In this document: positions 60,777 through 61,331 of the stretch, one piece after another | How the letters are laid out: every line of letters starts with the position of its first letter | Numbering within the stretch: the first letter of the stretch is position 1 | Assembly (NCBI RefSeq): GCF_900102505.1 | Contig: NZ_FMVT01000015.1 | Coordinates: forward strand, 1 to 61,331 | Length of the DNA: 61,331 nt | Direction of reading: 5' to 3' | Origin: Paracoccus tibetensis | GTDB lineage: Bacteria > Pseudomonadota > Alphaproteobacteria > Rhodobacterales > Rhodobacteraceae | Position numbers and translations under genes: made by a program | The notes under the pieces: model-generated | Seen by the model: only the letters and a program-made list of their open reading frames with translations | Database searches by the model: none | What the model was told of the DNA's origin: nothing

Positions 60777-60805
60777 TTGCATCCCGCCCAAGCGCAGCCT
60801 ATGTC
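60777..60805 (+). promoter_or_regulatory. Promoter of the SRP RNA gene
   Basis: TTGCAT (60777-60782) and TATGTC (60800-60805) are separated by exactly 17 bases. The expected transcription start 7-8 bases downstream coincides with the first base of the SRP RNA terminal helix at 60813. Confidence 0.7.
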
Positions 60806-60810
60806 TCGCC

Positions 60811-60908
60811 GCGAGAGGTTGGCGCGGGCAGGCGTCTCGCCAACTCGGTCAGGTCCGGAAGGAAGCAGCCGTAACGAGCCCCGCTTGGGTCGTTGTCCAG
60901 CCTCTCAC
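60811..60908 (+). ncRNA. ffs: Signal recognition particle RNA (4.5S RNA)
   Basis: The small bacterial SRP RNA that binds Ffh and guides co-translational membrane targeting. The diagnostic domain IV core GTCAGGTCCGGAAGGAAGCA at 60848-60867, with the GGAA tetraloop and the GCAGCC internal loop side, is present. The ends GAGAGGTTGG (60813-60822) and CCAGCCTCTC (60897-60906) pair to close the long hairpin. Size (about 95-98 nt) fits. Exact ends are uncertain by a few bases. Confidence 0.93.
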
Positions 60909-60939
60909 CGCTTCTCCCTCTAAGCCTCTGAAGTCGCAG

Positions 60940-60964
60940 AAAGTCCTTGCTTTGCAGGGGCTTT
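60940..60964. repeat. Inverted repeat between SRP RNA and integrase
   Basis: AAAGTCCTTGC (60940-60950), loop TTT and GCAGGGGCTTT (60954-60964) can form an 11-bp stem with G-U pairs. It lies between the SRP RNA gene and the integrase fragment, where an attachment site or integrase arm site could be. It lacks the T-run of a terminator. Assignment is open. Confidence 0.35.
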
Positions 60965-60996
60965 GGTCGTTCTGATGTTACAAGTTGCGTTACAAA

Positions 60997-61239
60997 ATGG
61001 ACCTCAGCATGGCCGGCGCCACCCGCTACTTACTGAATAGAGACGGCAGGTTCTTCGCCCGTCTGGTCGTGCCCAAAGCCCTTCGCGCCATCGTCGGAAA
61101 GTCTGAACTGCGCACTCCCCTTGGTCCCGACCGTCGTAGCGCCTTGAAGCACTTGCCCGGCGCCGTAGCTGTCCTTCAACATGAGCTTGCCCAAGCGGAA
61201 CGAAAGTCGGTGGAGGCCGGAGAGGTAAAGGTGGTTTGA
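60997..61239 (+). pseudogene. N-terminal fragment of a tyrosine-type integrase, truncated by an IS
   Basis: About 80 residues resembling the N-terminal domain of phage/island tyrosine integrases of Rhodobacteraceae: GATRYLLNRDGRFFARLVVP, KALRAIVGKSELRTPLG and ALKHLPGAVAVLQHELAQAE. The core-binding and catalytic domains are missing. The frame ends at TGA 61237-61239, which is the first three bases of an IS terminus, so the stop is supplied by the insertion. Possible starts are TTG 60985, ATG 60997 and ATG 61009. It directly follows the SRP RNA gene, suggesting an integrated island whose integrase is now broken. Confidence 0.7.
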
Positions 61240-61331
61240 ACAGCCCCGATTTTCTTAGACGCCTTCACGTCTCATCATCTGCCGTCGCTCGAACTCCGCA
61301 GGCGACAGCATTCCGTTTCTCGCGTGCTTGC
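61237..61331 (-). mobile_element. End of an IS3-family-like insertion sequence (continues beyond window)
   Basis: From 61237 the sequence TGAACAGCCCCGATTTTCTT looks like the terminal inverted repeat of an IS3-family element (these ends typically begin TGA with a C-rich block). It is followed at once by the 3' end of a transposase gene on the minus strand. The other end and target duplication are outside the window. Confidence 0.7.
61255..61331 (-). CDS. IS3-family transposase OrfB, C-terminal end (partial)
   Basis: The minus strand encodes 24 residues, HARNGMLSPAEFERRQMMRR plus flanking residues, ending in TAA at 61257-61255. The L-S-P-A-E-F-E motif is the well-known C-terminal signature of IS3-family OrfB transposases (rve/DDE integrase core). 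The rest lies outside the window. Confidence 0.75.
   Translation of the reverse strand, partial: KHARNGMLSPAEFERRQMMRREGV

Overview
The window looks like a chromosomal segment of a very GC-rich alphaproteobacterium, most probably of the Rhodobacteraceae (Rhodobacter/Paracoccus/Rubellimicrobium-like). This is inferred from gene content, not from any search. The clues are a membrane-anchored cytochrome c of the c552/c_y type next to prephenate dehydratase, a BLUF photoreceptor, an alphaproteobacterial LexA-type box (GTTC-N7-GTTC), a KpsC-type capsule gene, a yejABEF-like transporter, and tight packing in which most neighbouring stop and start codons overlap as ATGA, GTGA or TGATG.

Layout. 1-2149: end of a polysaccharide export gene and a two-domain KpsC. 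2159-4896: ribD and nrdR (with a DnaA box upstream), a short-chain dehydrogenase, and yjbQ. 4893-11519: rmuC, a BLUF protein overlapping rpoD, dnaG, and a TetR regulator. 11606-16551: a lipoprotein, an FMN-dependent lactate dehydrogenase-like enzyme, rplY, trmFO, gluQ, hisI. 16612-21640: an Fe-S scaffold-like protein, an unlisted 36-codon membrane protein behind a LexA-type box, recG and ligA. 21754-22725: an alpha/beta hydrolase.

22726-38517 is the metabolic centrepiece: seven co-directional overlapping genes, glgE, treS-mak fusion, glgB, glgX, treZ, malQ, treY. From family knowledge, TreS makes maltose from trehalose, the kinase half makes maltose-1-phosphate, GlgE polymerises it into alpha-1,4-glucan and GlgB branches it. 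GlgX debranches, TreY/TreZ return glucan ends to trehalose, and MalQ rearranges short oligomers. The operon therefore encodes a closed trehalose-glucan cycle; no glgA, glgC or glgP lies in the window.

38744-44235 runs the other way: a probable polysaccharide pyruvyl transferase with an unknown partner, a small membrane protein, an M48 protease, an unknown membrane hydrolase-like protein and a cytochrome P450. 44232-49320, minus strand: a spermidine/putrescine-type ABC transporter without a binding protein, a squalene/phytoene-synthase-like protein and cysS. 49352-56479, minus strand: a Yej-type peptide ABC transporter with a glycosyltransferase as last gene. 56670-60749: cytochrome c_y, pheA, an SRPBCC protein and a CpdB-like phosphoesterase without a signal peptide.

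The right end holds the SRP (4.5S) RNA gene with a good promoter, then an integrase N-terminus cut off by an IS3-like element that runs out of the window. The most promising possibly undescribed item is the SOS-box-controlled tiny membrane protein at 17183-17293. No tRNA, rRNA or CRISPR array was seen. The only stretch over 300 bases without a larger gene (17056-17381) is filled by that small gene, its box and its terminator.
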